64,000 bases of DNA from Ailanthus altissimus (lineage: Eukaryota; Streptophyta; Magnoliopsida; Sapindales; Simaroubaceae). This document shows, piece after piece, positions 25,669-37,239 of this stretch. The stretch's first letter is position 1. Each line of letters opens with the position of its first letter. The notes below the pieces were generated by a model, which saw only the letters and a program-made list of their open reading frames with translations, was not told where the DNA came from and did not search any database. The translations under genes were made by a program, and so were the position numbers. The stretch covers positions 10,979,001 through 11,043,000 of the forward strand of contig OX327683.1 of assembly GCA_946807835.1 (NCBI GenBank), in the 5' to 3' direction.

Positions 25669-27051
25669 TGTCGTGTTGGATAAAGTGCATATGCATGCTA
25701 TCGTAAGCAAGTAATATAATGATAGTAGAGTATTGTTCCCACAAAGAATTAATATTAACTTTGTTAAGTACTGAATTTTTTTCTTCTTATTTTTCTTCTA
25801 ATAATTTAAGTATTCAAACCAATAAAACCTAAATCAAATAAATAAATAAAATAGAGTAAAAAGAAAAAGCAAAAAAAAAAGACATTAATTTACCAATTTT
25901 AAAGAGCTTATGACTACAATTATCCTAAAATACTTCACTTGAATCTCACCTATTCCTCTTAAATTAATCTATCAATATGAATTATTAACCAAGAAACTTA
26001 ATACGTTCACAAGCCTTTTCTAATGGTCGAGTGAAATTTTTTCCTAATTAATTACCTATACTCTTATAATAATTAGATTAAAATGAAACTCATTAAAAAC
26101 AAGTGCTTTATCAGTTATGTATGCCATATGAGTATATTCTTATCTCACATGAAACTCAAAGTTATTACACAGTGATCATACATTAATCTACTTAAGGCCA
26201 CCATCTAAATTTCTTTCTCAAGTTTATTAGGGTTCCCACAACAATCTAATTATTGATTAAGTAATTAGAAAACATTAAGCATAGAATATGAAAAATTCTA
26301 TATTGAATTTATAACTAAGAGAAAACAAATTGATTCAAGTTACATATTAAGTTCAAATTATAATCATAGATAAAAAAATAGTTCACGATGAAATTAAGAG
26401 TTCTAGAGTTTATTAAGAAAAATATCATGAAAATCATAAAAACCTAGAAGATAAAGTTTAAGAGATAAAACTAATTTGCTACAATCTTCAATCTTCTAGA
26501 CTTTTTGATTCTCTAAAAGTTGCTCTAACTATTTAAAGAGTTTTTTCTCTCATGCTCTCTAATCCCTTATCTTAAAAAGGGCTTTTGCTCTTCTATTTAT
26601 AGGCTTATGTCTTCAAATTAGGTCAAAATGTCAAATACAAGTCAGAATTAGATTTTTTTATTCAACACTAAGTTACCAGCACCCTGGCTTTAGGCTTATT
26701 GCACCCTGGTACTTAGATTCTGCCTTTTCTACAAATGTTTTGTCATGCCAATAGTGAGGCACTTATTTTTAGAGTCGCGGTGTTGAGCACTATAGTAAAT
26801 TACTATTTATGATTACAGTAGCAGTTATTGTTCTAGCGTTGTGGTGCTGATTTTTAGCTTTAGAGTGCTGAGTTTCTGCCCAAATTTTATAATTTTGCTT
26901 ATTTTTCTTATATTTTCATCTGAAATAGCTCTATTGACTTCAAACCTACAAAATGACAATAAAGCACATAGAAAGCCTAAAATTCACACTTAAAATGAAC
27001 AAATATTAAACTTATGGAAGCCTATATGATAAATATAAATTTCACCCATCA
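25669..27051 (-). repeat. 3' LTR of copy B
   Basis: About 1380 bp, diverged from the other family LTRs but collinear, with the TTACTTGCTTACGATAG block near its end. The left boundary is uncertain by a few bases. Confidence 0.75.
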
Positions 27052-27394
27052 AACTCCCTCAAACTTAACAATTTGCTTATCCTTAAGCAAAGAGAGAAAT
27101 CTAAAACCTAGAAAAAGAAATAATGGATTACTTGATGTTTAACAACTATTTCAAAGATTGCATATAGTCTACAACTCATAAAAAACTCCACATACCATAA
27201 AAGTTAGTATGTCAATCTATGCATTAGCCTACCCCATATGTGATTCACTTAGTGTGTATGTGCATAGTTAATCTCAGTAGTTATTCACACTCAAATTAAT
27301 TTATAATTACAAGGATGCAAAAAATTTGTTATAGAAAGAACATTTCATATGCTTACTTTTAATATCACTCTCTATTAATGTAGATACATACATA

Positions 27395-29107
27395 GACATT
27401 ACATGGCATGACCAACAAAATTTTGACCTTGGTGGGCTGTCGTGCTTGGGTTGGTGGCCTGTTTTCGTATTGCCATGCTAGCATGCAAGCCCAATAGTTT
27501 GTGCCCATGGGCTGAGCACGAAATTTTGGTTAATTTTTTTAAGAAAAATAAAAATAATTAATAATTCTACTACGTGTGAATTGTATACCAATTAAAATGT
27601 AAAATAATATAATAATAATATAAATTAAAGAAATAAAAAAGGAAAAAAAATTAAAAAAAAAAAGAAACCTAAGTTGTTGGTATTATCTATATTAAAGTAA
27701 CTGACTTCGTGATTTGCATGGATTAATTTTCTCTTTAATCCTTAAGTTTTGAAATTAATTTAAAATTATAAAACATCAAGTAATTAGAATAAAAAAGCTT
27801 TCTAAATTCTAAATATCAAGTTTAGAGAATTAAAAGCAACCCAAATTTTAGAATAATTCGTGAATATCTTAATACGAAGAAAATAATTTACTCAACCCTA
27901 TTTGTTGAAATTTTGCATATGCCTCATTTACTTGAACTTGGTGGATTGTTAATGGAAAAAACTTTGCATGTTGATCAATTAATAGATAAATTAAAAATAT
28001 ATGACTAAATTTTCTTACAAAAAGAATTTGAAAAAATGATAAACACCTATATATGCAAATCTTTTGTAATTCGAAACAAAATGCTTATAATCACTTTAAT
28101 TATTGTTAGACTTATGATATTTATACTATAACAAATTAAAAAATTCAGATTTTCATACCATAGAGGTTATGAACTTGTAATCTATAGTAGTTCATGTATC
28201 ACCTTCTGTAATGATATTTGATCAAGGTGGTTGGGATGATTTTTTTATGAGAAGAAATCAATGGTAGAATTAAAAAAAGCACGAATCTCATGCACATTAT
28301 AAGAGTATTTGTATCCAATTTTTAGATTTTGAATAATATAAATAAATACACTACCATTGACTTTGCTAAATTTTTATTTCAATAGAGCGGTGTATTTTTT
28401 ACCTAATTAATTTGGTGAAATAATTTTATTTCTATTTTATTTTTATTTTTGCCCATAACAAAATTATATTTCAACATATACTACCAAATTATTTAAAATT
28501 ATAAATTTTAATTTTAATTTTAATTTTAATTACATTTACATTAACGATAATTCTAATTCTAATCATAATTATGATGCAATTTCAATTATAATAAAAACAC
28601 AATTCCAATATCTTTATAATTAATAATTTTAATTATTAAAATATTTTTAAAAAATAGTTATTGATTTAATCATATATTTTAAGACAAATATAAAATTTTA
28701 AAAACATAAACAAAAGATTTGCTTGATCTAGTGGTTGGTAGCCTTTACTTAGTTAAAATTTTAGACGAGATTTTGTGTTCAAGACCTCGTGGATACAAAA
28801 TTTAATATTTTAAATATGGCCCTTGATGGGCCATACTAGGCACAAACCCATAGACCAGATTCGTGGTGAGCTTGTGACGAATCGTACTTAGCAAAGGCCT
28901 ATCAAGCTCTCATGTCGATATGAGGCCACCACGGGCTTATGCTGGCACGCACTGTTGAGCTGAAAATGCAATCCAGCATGGCACAATATGTTTAGTTGTG
29001 CCACTCGAGCATGACATTTTAGCGTGTCATGCCGGCCTACGATACGCTACAGTGCCATGCTAGGCCAGATTTCTTAAGGGCGGCCTAGCCTATTTGCCAT
29101 CTATATG
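27395..29107. mobile_element. hAT-like non-autonomous DNA transposon (candidate)
   Basis: A 1.7-kb block flanked by a perfect 8-bp direct repeat CATACATA (27387-27394 and 29108-29115), the duplication size of hAT elements. Both ends are GC-rich with repeated GGCATG, GGGC and GCCC words, while the centre is extremely AT-rich; dense subterminal motifs are typical of hATs. The right end read on the minus strand contains TAGATGGCAAATAGGC, a common style of plant hAT terminus; the left end (TAGACATTACATGGCATG) is only a weak match. No transposase is present. The repeat could be chance in AT-rich DNA. Confidence 0.55.
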
Positions 29108-29115
29108 CATACATA

Positions 29116-30500
29116 ATTAAGTATCAGATAAGTCATTATTTAGTTTGTAATGTATGGCTAATGTGAAAGTAAGATAAAGCAAATAAATTAAGGATTAATT
29201 CACACCATAAACAACATTCATGTTCTCGGGTCATCACTACCTTTTATCAATTTTTCCAAAGATTCCTCAAACTTATTTTTTAACTTTCTTCGTCCACTTC
29301 ATTGCACAATCTTTTTTTTTCTAAGCTAAGGGTATAGTAAATTTTATCCACTTTTTTCTTTTCTTTTCTTTTTTCATTCATATTTTTTAACAAGCCATTA
29401 TACCCCCAAACTTAAGTTTTTACAACTATTTATGAACAATCAAAACTCATAACCATTCTTCATTCCACTCCTTCTCTTAAGTTCAATAATTTTCACATAA
29501 CCCTCAAACAAGACCATTATCCTACTCTTCATTCCACTCATTCTCATAAGTTCAATAATTTTCACATAACCCTTAAACAAGACCATTATCTTTATGGCGT
29601 GAAGGATGTTATGAAGGAAACTTTATTCAAAGGTTAATGTATAGATGTGGTTAACAAAAAAAAAAGTCATTATTCTCAAAGTGGGTTATTAGGGATACAA
29701 ATATACACAGGTGGGCTCGAAAGACTCAAACAATCCAAACATGGCCTAAAATTATTTCCTTAATTATGTGCGACCTAGGATTTCACCTTGAGTAGTAATC
29801 AAATAAATTCTAGAGTGTGTGAGGCTTTATATGTCTTTGTCATGCATAAATATTCTGACTAACAAAAAAAAGTATATGATCATAACTTATGTGCTTAATG
29901 TGTTCAAGGAATCACAAACAAGGCAAAAACTTGATACAAGGATCAAACATAAGAACAATTACAATATACGTCATTTTTCAATAGTTATATCTATTACAAT
30001 CAAATTCTTATCATTGACTAGTAAGCATTATATCAAACTCAAAACTAATAACTAACTAAAATAAAAAAAAAAATAATATGCAAAACAAAAAATTATGAAA
30101 AAAAACAGCAAGCAAAATTGATATAAAAAAATATTAAATTAACATAAAGAAGTGTTTCTTTCCCCTAAATTTAAGATTGACATTGTCCCTAATGGCAAGA
30201 GAAAAATAAGAATAGAACACTTCTCTAATAACTGATGCGTGCTCACTAATCCGCCATGTCAATCAAATCATCATCCTCATCATTATTTCATCCTCAAGCT
30301 GTGGTTGAGGAGCTGGATAAGGTTGTGTGACTCAGCACTACGGCATTGAGACCTAAAAATTAGAGCTCCTTTTTCAACTCTTGGCACCACGATTCAAAGG
30401 TTTTAACTTTGTAGGTGCCGTGACTCTGCATCTTAGCACCGTAACGCTGATAAACAAAATTACAAAATAACACTAAATAATTTTTAAAAAATATTTAATG
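29116..30500 (-). other. 3' non-coding region of copy B
   Basis: Between the hAT-like insertion and the coding remnant. It contains the minus-strand counterpart of the 'ggggacaatgtc...aagtttggggg' block (about 30160-30195) and a short duplication at about 29460-29590 (CATTCCACTCCTTCTC / CATTCCACTCATTCTC words). No gene. Confidence 0.6.
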
Positions 30501-30509
30501 AATTGCCTC

Positions 30510-31303
30510 TCAAGAAGTACTTGATTTAATGTCTTTGGCTTAATGTCTTCCTTGTTTACGATAAATCAACCACTCTTTCTTGTCTTAACTTTCATAGGTC
30601 TATAAGGAATTTCCTAAGGCAAGGCCTCGACTACCTTGATTTAACTTTCCTAAAAAAAGTTTTAACTTAGATCGGAAGAGTAAACTCCATTAGCTTGGAT
30701 TGAATGGTTGCTTTATACTCTTCTCATCGTGCCTCTTCTTCAAATTCCTTGAGTACAACTTTACATTCTCATAAGCTTTGGAGAGAAATTCATTCATGAC
30801 ACGTGTTTGTAAGAGGCATCTATCTTTAGCTGTGTTCACCATTTCAATTCTAAAAAACTAGGAGAAATTATTAGAAAACTGTTGTTAGTCAAGATTTTTA
30901 CCTTGAAGTCTTTAGGAAAATGGTGGCAGTGAATTATAAGGGCTCAAGTTGCTTTTTTCTGTCGTGCTTCTTCTTTTTCTCTATGAGCTTTCTTTTTCTC
31001 ATCCATCTTTAATTTGTCTTCACAAGGATTATCTTTTGATTAGAAATTTCCATCAGCTACAGGTAGCTATTTCCCATTCCTCAAAGTAACTTTCTTGTAG
31101 TATTCAATATTTCCATCGAATTGGCTTTTGTGTTATTAGGCAATGTTCCTTGAGGATGACTATAAATAGCATTTGCTAGTTGTCCCACTTGAGTATCTAA
31201 AGTTCACAGAGAAGCAACTTGGCTTTGTAGGAGAGTTGTTTAATTTTGTAAAAGAGCATTTTGACTTATAAGAAAGCATTTGTTTGCCTTATGTACTGCA
31301 TGT
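30510..31303 (-). pseudogene. gag linker and integrase C-terminal stub of copy B
   Basis: Minus-strand reading: LDTQVGQLANAIYSHPQG at about 31140-31200 is the gag-protease linker of Athila polyproteins. At 30640-30840 follow NEFLSKAYENVKLYSRN and KKRHDEKSI, then SLLFRSKLK, which correspond to the extreme integrase C-terminus. The protease, RT, RNase H and integrase core that should lie between are missing. The conserved post-ORF motif follows at 30516-30533. Confidence 0.7.
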
Positions 31304-32749
31304 TGATAAGGGCAAATTTGTCATATATTTTCTCATGTTTTTATTATTGATATTTTATGATTTTATGAGAATAGATGGCTATTTATGTGCATTATTGTTA
31401 TTTATAGGGACTTGAACGAAATTTAAAGAAAGAACGCAAAAGGAGCGAAAACAGGGACTAAAATGTAAAGTTTTCAAAGTATGTGTCCATCGCCCCAGCG
31501 CCACAAGTATTTTAGCCCCAGCTCTGAAATAGTGATCGAAATAGAAAAACGACTTGCTTAAGTCGCGTATAGCGCCCCAGCGCCAGAAATTCACCGCGCC
31601 AGCGGTGAAGCCGTTTTCATGCAGCGCCCCAGCGCCAAGATCCCACCGCTCCAGCGGTGATCGCTTTTTCACGCGTCGCCCCAGCGATAGATGCATAGCG
31701 CGCCAGCGGTAGTGCGAGTCCTAATCCGACGAGAATTGAGATTTTCAAGCTCAAATCAATCCCTATATAAAGCCACTCGTTCCCAACCTTCAAGGAGGAA
31801 TCCAAGACGACCCAAGAGCACCAAGAATACAGAGCACGAGTCTTGGAGAGCAATAGGAGCTTAATTGAAGCATCTTTAGAGAGAGATACAAGACGTTCTT
31901 CGGCATCAAGAGTTTCTAGACAGCGCAATTAAGAGCAATTCTACGTCTATATCGGTTTGCTAATAATTGTATCATGATTTATAATTATTTTTACTGCTGT
32001 TCTCTTGTAACCATGAGCTAACTTGTTTTCTAGGGTTAATATTTGAACTCAATATGTGTGCTTAATTGCCATATCTTTTAGTATTTAATAAACTTAGTCA
32101 TTTATTATTTAAATTACTTGTGTTTAATGCTTCAATATATCTGGCCAATATATGGTGAATGAGTTGGTAATATTATTGATAAACTCGGAAGAGGAATCAT
32201 AATATTTAGACCTAGGTAATTTGATGCATGATTGTAGAGTAACATTCAATGTTGCATATGCAAGTTTCAACTTAGGATAGGAATATACCTAATTGGCATG
32301 TATGATCAATAAGACCTAATCTTAATGAATCTTAATTTATTACAAGTACCATAGGAATATAGGTATTTGGTAAATTAAGGTATACTTGTATGACCTTGGA
32401 AGAGGCTTATGAATACATTAGTGTCTTGATCAATAATAAAGACTAAGTGAGTTAAATATTAGAGGATTAATCATTAAAAAGCATATTGAGGGATAATATT
32501 AATCCTAGGTTCTCTCTACGTTGCTATATCTTTAAATCTCATTGCATTGTGTTTTTGTTTTATATTTCTTACATTCATTCTTAGATTTTTATTTTTCTGA
32601 ATAATTATTAGGAAGATATAATTTTAGTAATTGGTTAAAAAGAAAGAATTATCCCTGTGGGTTCGACATCCGACTTATTTAGTCTCTTTATTACTTGCAT
32701 ACGATAGTGTATACTTGCACTTAATTTATGATATAGAAATATCGCATCA
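31304..32749 (+). repeat. 5' LTR of copy C
   Basis: 1446 bp, TGATAAGG...CGCATCA. A likely promoter TATA (CCCTATATAAAG) lies at about 31762-31773. Just upstream is a GC-rich array of CAGCG-core words (31490-31710). Confidence 0.95.
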
Positions 32750-32755
32750 AGTTTT

Positions 32756-32773
32756 TGGCGCCGTTGCCGGGGA
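32756..32773 (+). other. Primer-binding site, tRNA-Asp type
   Basis: TGGCGCCGTTGCCGGGGA, 18 bases complementary to the 3' end of plant tRNA-Asp(GUC) including CCA, six bases after the 5' LTR. This is the usual primer site of Athila-group elements. Confidence 0.92.
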
Positions 32774-32888
32774 TAATTATCTACTTTTTCACCAATATTA
32801 ATACCAATCTTTCTAGTTTTTATTTCAGAATTTTTTTTTTTATTTTTTTTTTTCTTAATTTAGTTTTACTTTCTTTCTTACGAGGTAC

Positions 32889-34061
32889 ATGCAAAGATCG
32901 AAAAGTGAAGACTTGATTTCTTTTGATCCAGAAATTGAAAGAACCTTACGAAGAATTAGAAAAGAACAAAATCAAGTCAACACCATGGAAGATCAAGTAC
33001 CAATTGCACCCAACAATGAAGGAAGACCACTAAGGGAATATGCTGTTCCCTTAGTTAATGGAATCCATTCGAGCATCCAAAGACCAACTGTTCAAGCTAA
33101 CAACTTTGAGATCAAGCCAAGCACGATTCAAATGCTCAAGGATTCGGTACAATTTGGAGGATTGCCCAATGACGATCCAAACATGCACATCATCAACTTC
33201 TTAGAGATATGTGATACTTTCAAGTACAATGGGGTGTCCGATGATGCAATTCGACTAAGGTTGTTTCCCTTTTCCTTGAGAGACAAAGCAAAAAGCTGGC
33301 TGTTATCACTTCCATCCGGATCTATAGCTACATGGGATGATCTTGCACAAAAGTTCCTCGCCAAATATTTTCCACCTGCTAAAACTGCCAAGATGAGGAA
33401 CGACATCACATCATTCCTACAACTAGATGGAGAATCTCTTTATGAGGCATGGGAGAGATACAAAGATATGCAAAGAAAATGTCCTCATCATGGAGTTCCG
33501 AAGTGGTTACTTGTACAAACATTCTACAATGGATTAGCCGGTCAATTTAGAACGATAGTAGATGCTGCAGCTGGAGGAGCACTTATGAATAAATCCACCG
33601 ATGAAGCTTATGATCTACTAGATGAAATGACGTCCAATGCCTATCAATGGCCCACCGAAAGGTCCACCACAAGAAAGATTGCTGGACTACACGAAGTAGA
33701 CACTTTGACTACATTATCTGCCCAAGTCAATCTCTTGACCAAACAATTAAGCAACTTGGGAGTTAATGCTATCAAGAGTCAACCCATCACTTGCGATTTC
33801 TGTGGAAGCAATCATGCTAATGGACAATGCATGGAGACTGCTCAATATGTAGGGGACTTCAACCGCAACAATCCTAATTCAAATTTTTACAATCCTGGAT
33901 GGAGAAATCACCCCAACTTCTCATGGAGCAATAATAATCAAGGACAACATTCCAAAGCTCCTCTTGGTTTCCAACCGCAAATTCAGCAAGAGAAGAAATC
34001 AAACATTGAAGACATGCTGCTGCAATACATGAAGAAAACAGATGCACTCTTCCAAAGTTAA
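32889..34061 (+). CDS. Gag of copy C
   Basis: 390 codons from ATG 32889. The Athila gag core (retrotransposon gag domain) spans roughly residues 85-260, with DDAIRLRLFPFSLRDKAKSW, ATWDDLAQKFLAKYFPPAKT, YEAWERYKDMQRKCPHHG and DEAYDLLDEM. A knuckle-like CDFCGSNHANGQC (C-X2-C-X3-H-X4-C) follows near residue 303. The product would form the virus-like particle in the cytoplasm. The frame meets TAA at 34059-34061 but stays open in the same frame into the protease part. The start is the first ATG after the leader. Confidence 0.9.
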   Translation: MQRSKSEDLISFDPEIERTLRRIRKEQNQVNTMEDQVPIAPNNEGRPLREYAVPLVNGIHSSIQRPTVQANNFEIKPSTIQMLKDSVQFGGLPNDDPNMHIINFLEICDTFKYNGVSDDAIRLRLFPFSLRDKAKSWLLSLPSGSIATWDDLAQKFLAKYFPPAKTAKMRNDITSFLQLDGESLYEAWERYKDMQRKCPHHGVPKWLLVQTFYNGLAGQFRTIVDAAAGGALMNKSTDEAYDLLDEMTSNAYQWPTERSTTRKIAGLHEVDTLTTLSAQVNLLTKQLSNLGVNAIKSQPITCDFCGSNHANGQCMETAQYVGDFNRNNPNSNFYNPGWRNHPNFSWSNNNQGQHSKAPLGFQPQIQQEKKSNIEDMLLQYMKKTDALFQS

Positions 34062-35468
34062 GCAACTTCACTTAGAGCCTTGGAAAATCAAGTAGGGCAG
34101 CTCGCAACAGTAATAAACAATCGCCCTCAAGGAACTCTACCAAGCAACACTGAAATTAATCCAAAAGGAAGTGTAGAACGGTGCCAAGCCATCTCCCTAA
34201 GAAGTGGTAAAGTCTTGCATGATAACATTCCTCAACCACAGCTTTCGGAGATGATAGAGAAGGAAAAAGAACCAGTGGTCCAGCAAGATGACGTGCAACC
34301 ATATAGACCACCTATACCATTTCCTCAGAGATTACAGCAGCTCAAAAACCAAGAGAAGAGTGTTGAGACACAAAAAAGCATAGAAACTGGTATTCAAGTA
34401 CAAGAACAGAAAAGTGAAAATGCAGCAGAAGATACCAGTAGCAACCCGCAAAAGCAACCCACACAGTCATTCACTCCACCACCTCCATTTCCCCAGAGGC
34501 TGCAAAAGAAGAAACTAGATAAGCAATTTTCTAAATTTCTTGATATTTTTAAGAAATTACATATTAATCTCCCTTTTGCAGATGCACTGGAGCAAATGCC
34601 GAGCTATGTGAGATTCATAAAGGACATCCTATCAAAGAAGAGAAAAATAGATGACTTTGAGACTGTGGCCCTGACAGAAGAGTGTAGCGCCATCCTTCTA
34701 AAGAAGCTACCTCCAAAGCTCAAAGATCCTGGGAGCTTCACCATACCATGCTCAATTGGGAATTATGATTTTGGGAAAGCACTTTGTGATCTGGGAGCTA
34801 GCATCAATCTTATGCCATTGTCCGTGTATAAAAAGTTGGGACTGAAAGAAGCCAAACCAACAAATATCACACTTCAGTTAGCAGATCGTTCTCTCACCTA
34901 TCCTAAGGGATTAATTGAAGATGTGTTGGTTAAGGTCGATAAATTCATCTTCCCGGCTGATTTTATTGTTCTAGATATGGAAGAAGATAAGGAGATCCCT
35001 ATCATCCTTGGAAGACCCTTCCTAGCTACTGGAAGGACAATCATTGATGTGCAAAAAGGAGAGTTGACCATGAGAGTACAAGAGGATACAGTCACTTTTA
35101 AGGTCTTCAAGGAGATCAAATTACCAGCTGAAAATGAAGATTGTTTCTGCATTAATGTGGTGCATCCAAGCGTTAAGCAAATTAAAGATATGGAGACATT
35201 GGATCCTCACATCCGAAAAAGAGCATTAAAGCATAGGAAGGCAAGAGAGAAGAAGAAAAAGCAGCATCACGACGAAGCAAGCAAAAAGAAAGAAAAGGAA
35301 GAACCATCTCCCCGGTCTAAGATTAAAGTCTTTCCGGAGAGACATAAGGAGAATGCAGCAAAAGATACTGCCCAAGGTTTAATTGCAAAAATATGGAAGC
35401 CGAAAAAGAAGAAAGCCAGCAAGATCACTTACACAAATGCTTCCATCAGCATCTTCGACCCACCATAA
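34062..35468 (+). CDS. Protease region and integrase-stub tail of copy C (same frame, after a stop)
   Basis: In frame with gag but separated by the TAA at 34059. A linker (SLRALENQVGQLATVINNRP) and proline-rich repeats (PPIPFPQRLQQLK, PPPFPQRLQKKK) are followed by an aspartic protease at about 34700-35120. Its active-site box is DLGASINLMPLSVY and the hydrophobic partner IPIILGRPFLA. After the protease comes a Lys-rich tail of about 100 residues with KKKKQHHDEASKKK and SKIKVFPERHKE, best explained as a remnant of the integrase C-terminus. It ends at TAA 35466-35468. No RT YxDD box is present anywhere in the element. Confidence 0.85.
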   Translation, partial: ATSLRALENQVGQLATVINNRPQGTLPSNTEINPKGSVERCQAISLRSGKVLHDNIPQPQLSEMIEKEKEPVVQQDDVQPYRPPIPFPQRLQQLKNQEKSVETQKSIETGIQVQEQKSENAAEDTSSNPQKQPTQSFTPPPPFPQRLQKKKLDKQFSKFLDIFKKLHINLPFADALEQMPSYVRFIKDILSKKRKIDDFETVALTEECSAILLKKLPPKLKDPGSFTIPCSIGNYDFGKALCDLGASINLMPLSVYKKLGLKEAKPTNITLQLADRSLTYPKGLIEDVLVKVDKFIFPADFIVLDMEEDKEIPIILGRPFLATGRTIIDVQKGELTMRVQEDTVTFKVFKEIKLPAENEDCFCINVVHPSVKQIKDMETLDPHIRKRALKHRKAREKKKKQHHDEASKKKEKEEPSPRSKIKVFPERHKENAAKDTAQGLIAKIWKPKKKKASKITYTNASISIFDPP

Positions 35469-35577
35469 AAGAAAAGGAAGCCCCGTCAAGCCGATGACGT
35501 TAAATCAAGCGCTACTTGGGAGGCAACCCAAGAAAAGTATTAATATTATTATTATCATTTTTTTTATGTTTTCAGCA

Positions 35578-35616
<39 letters not shown>

Positions 35617-37239
35617 AAGAATTTCAGCGCTCCAGCAGAATAACATGGCGCAGCAGCGACAGGAAAATCGAGCACCACCGCCCCCGCGGTACACGCAACA
35701 TCGCGCCAGCGCAAATTCCAGTAACTGTGCAGAAATCAGCCTTCAGCGCTGCAGCGACGGAAGATTATCGCGGCAGCGCCAGAACATCGCCCCAGCGACA
35801 GAGAGTCAGCGCGGCAGCGAAAATTGACCAGGGAAGTCTCTTACTTTCACTTTTTTATTTTTCAACATTGGGGACAATGTCTAAATTAAGTTTGGGGGTG
35901 GGAAACACTTTCTTGTGTTCATTTTTCTGCATGATTTGAGTGGTCATTCTTGTGGATTAAAACTTAATTTTTTTTTTTAGTTACTTAGTTTTTTTTTTAG
36001 TTAATTCATTTTTATTAGGTTTTGATAAGATGATCATTAGTCTATGATAAGAAAAAGAATACATGGTTGAATTTATTTTTTACAAATTCCTAAGGAATGA
36101 TAGATACTTGAGACAATTTTGATTATTTAAGTTTAGGAACAAATTTGACCTTATTCATAATCACCAATTTTTTTTGAGCACTTTATAAGCATGAATAGTT
36201 ATAACTATTACTTAGAGATACTTATGCTTTAGGGAGTACACCACAGTCTCGAAGACCGACACTCTAGAACTTGTCTTTAGTTACTACTTGAGGCGAAATT
36301 CTAGGAAACACATGAATAGGGAAATGACATTAGGCCATCTTTGGACCGATTGAGCCTTTCTAGCCTACCATTTTATTGTATATTTATCCCTAGTACCCTA
36401 TTTTGAGCCTAATTACCCATTCTTTGGTTTAACCACATTACAAGCCCAAGACTTAAAGTTTACTTATCTAAAAATTTACCCGTAACACCATAAACCTTGC
36501 ATTTACTTAGAAATACTCTTGAAAAGAAAAAAAGTTGTGGTGATATGAGAAAAATAAGTTTGGGTGGTATTTCATAAAAAAAAAAAAAAAAAAAGTAAAG
36601 AAAAATACCCCCAGCTTAAGGAAAAGAAGAAATTCTTTGAAAAAAAAAAAGAAGGTTGAAAAGAAAGATGGGAAACACAATAAGTTTGGGGGAAGAGATA
36701 ATACAAGGAAAAGAAGATCAAGAGGTTTCTAGGTAAAATCTAAGTGTTCATGGTGTGAATTGAACTTCATATATTTATCCTTTTATCCCACCTTGACCTT
36801 AACCTTACGTTACAAGCTAAGTAAAGTCCTAAATAGATCCCTAGACATGTGATTTTCTACATTAGTGGAGAGTGGTAATAAAGACAAGCTTATGGAAGTG
36901 TCATTATACAAATTAAATGCCGAGACATCATCTTTTCTGTACAAACTAAAGTATAAAGTAAATCAAAGTATGGTTTTCGCTATTTGCTTGCTGCTTGCAC
37001 ACACACACATGGTGATTATTTATGAGGAAGAATAAGGGACTAAACAAAGATAATTTAGAATTGTTAATAGCTATTTATCTACCTTAAGGATTTATACTAT
37101 TTCATCAGCCTTTGAGACAATGATTTTGATCATCTTACTAGTTTATTATATTTTGTTAAGTATAAAGTAAATGAGTCAAGTATAACCCTTTGTTTTCTCT
37201 CTTAGTTTTATTTTATTGCTTGAGGACAAGCAAGTACTT
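35469..37239 (+). other. 3' non-coding region of copy C
   Basis: Contains, in order: the conserved motif GACGTTAAATCAAGCGCT (35496-35513) followed by GGGAGGCAACCCAA; a run of 37 A (35579-35615); a GC-rich CAGCG-word block (35617-35825); several AAGTTTGGG(GG) words resembling the polypurine tract (35888, 36556, 36682); and a conserved block around 36270-36360. Copies A and B keep the same order, so the region is constrained or at least inherited by the whole family. Apparent reading frames here do not resemble any protein. Confidence 0.8.

Noticed and set aside
31379..31928. Two overlapping minus-strand reading frames of about 100 codons in the LTR of copy C (also at 37330-37879).
   Set aside because: They fall in the GC-rich CAGCG array, where stop codons are rare, match no protein family, and are not kept in the older LTRs.
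35383..35939. Several open frames around the A37 tract and GC-rich block of copy C, on both strands.
   Set aside because: Low-complexity translations (poly-Lys / poly-Phe) in a non-coding tail that has no coding counterpart in copies A and B.
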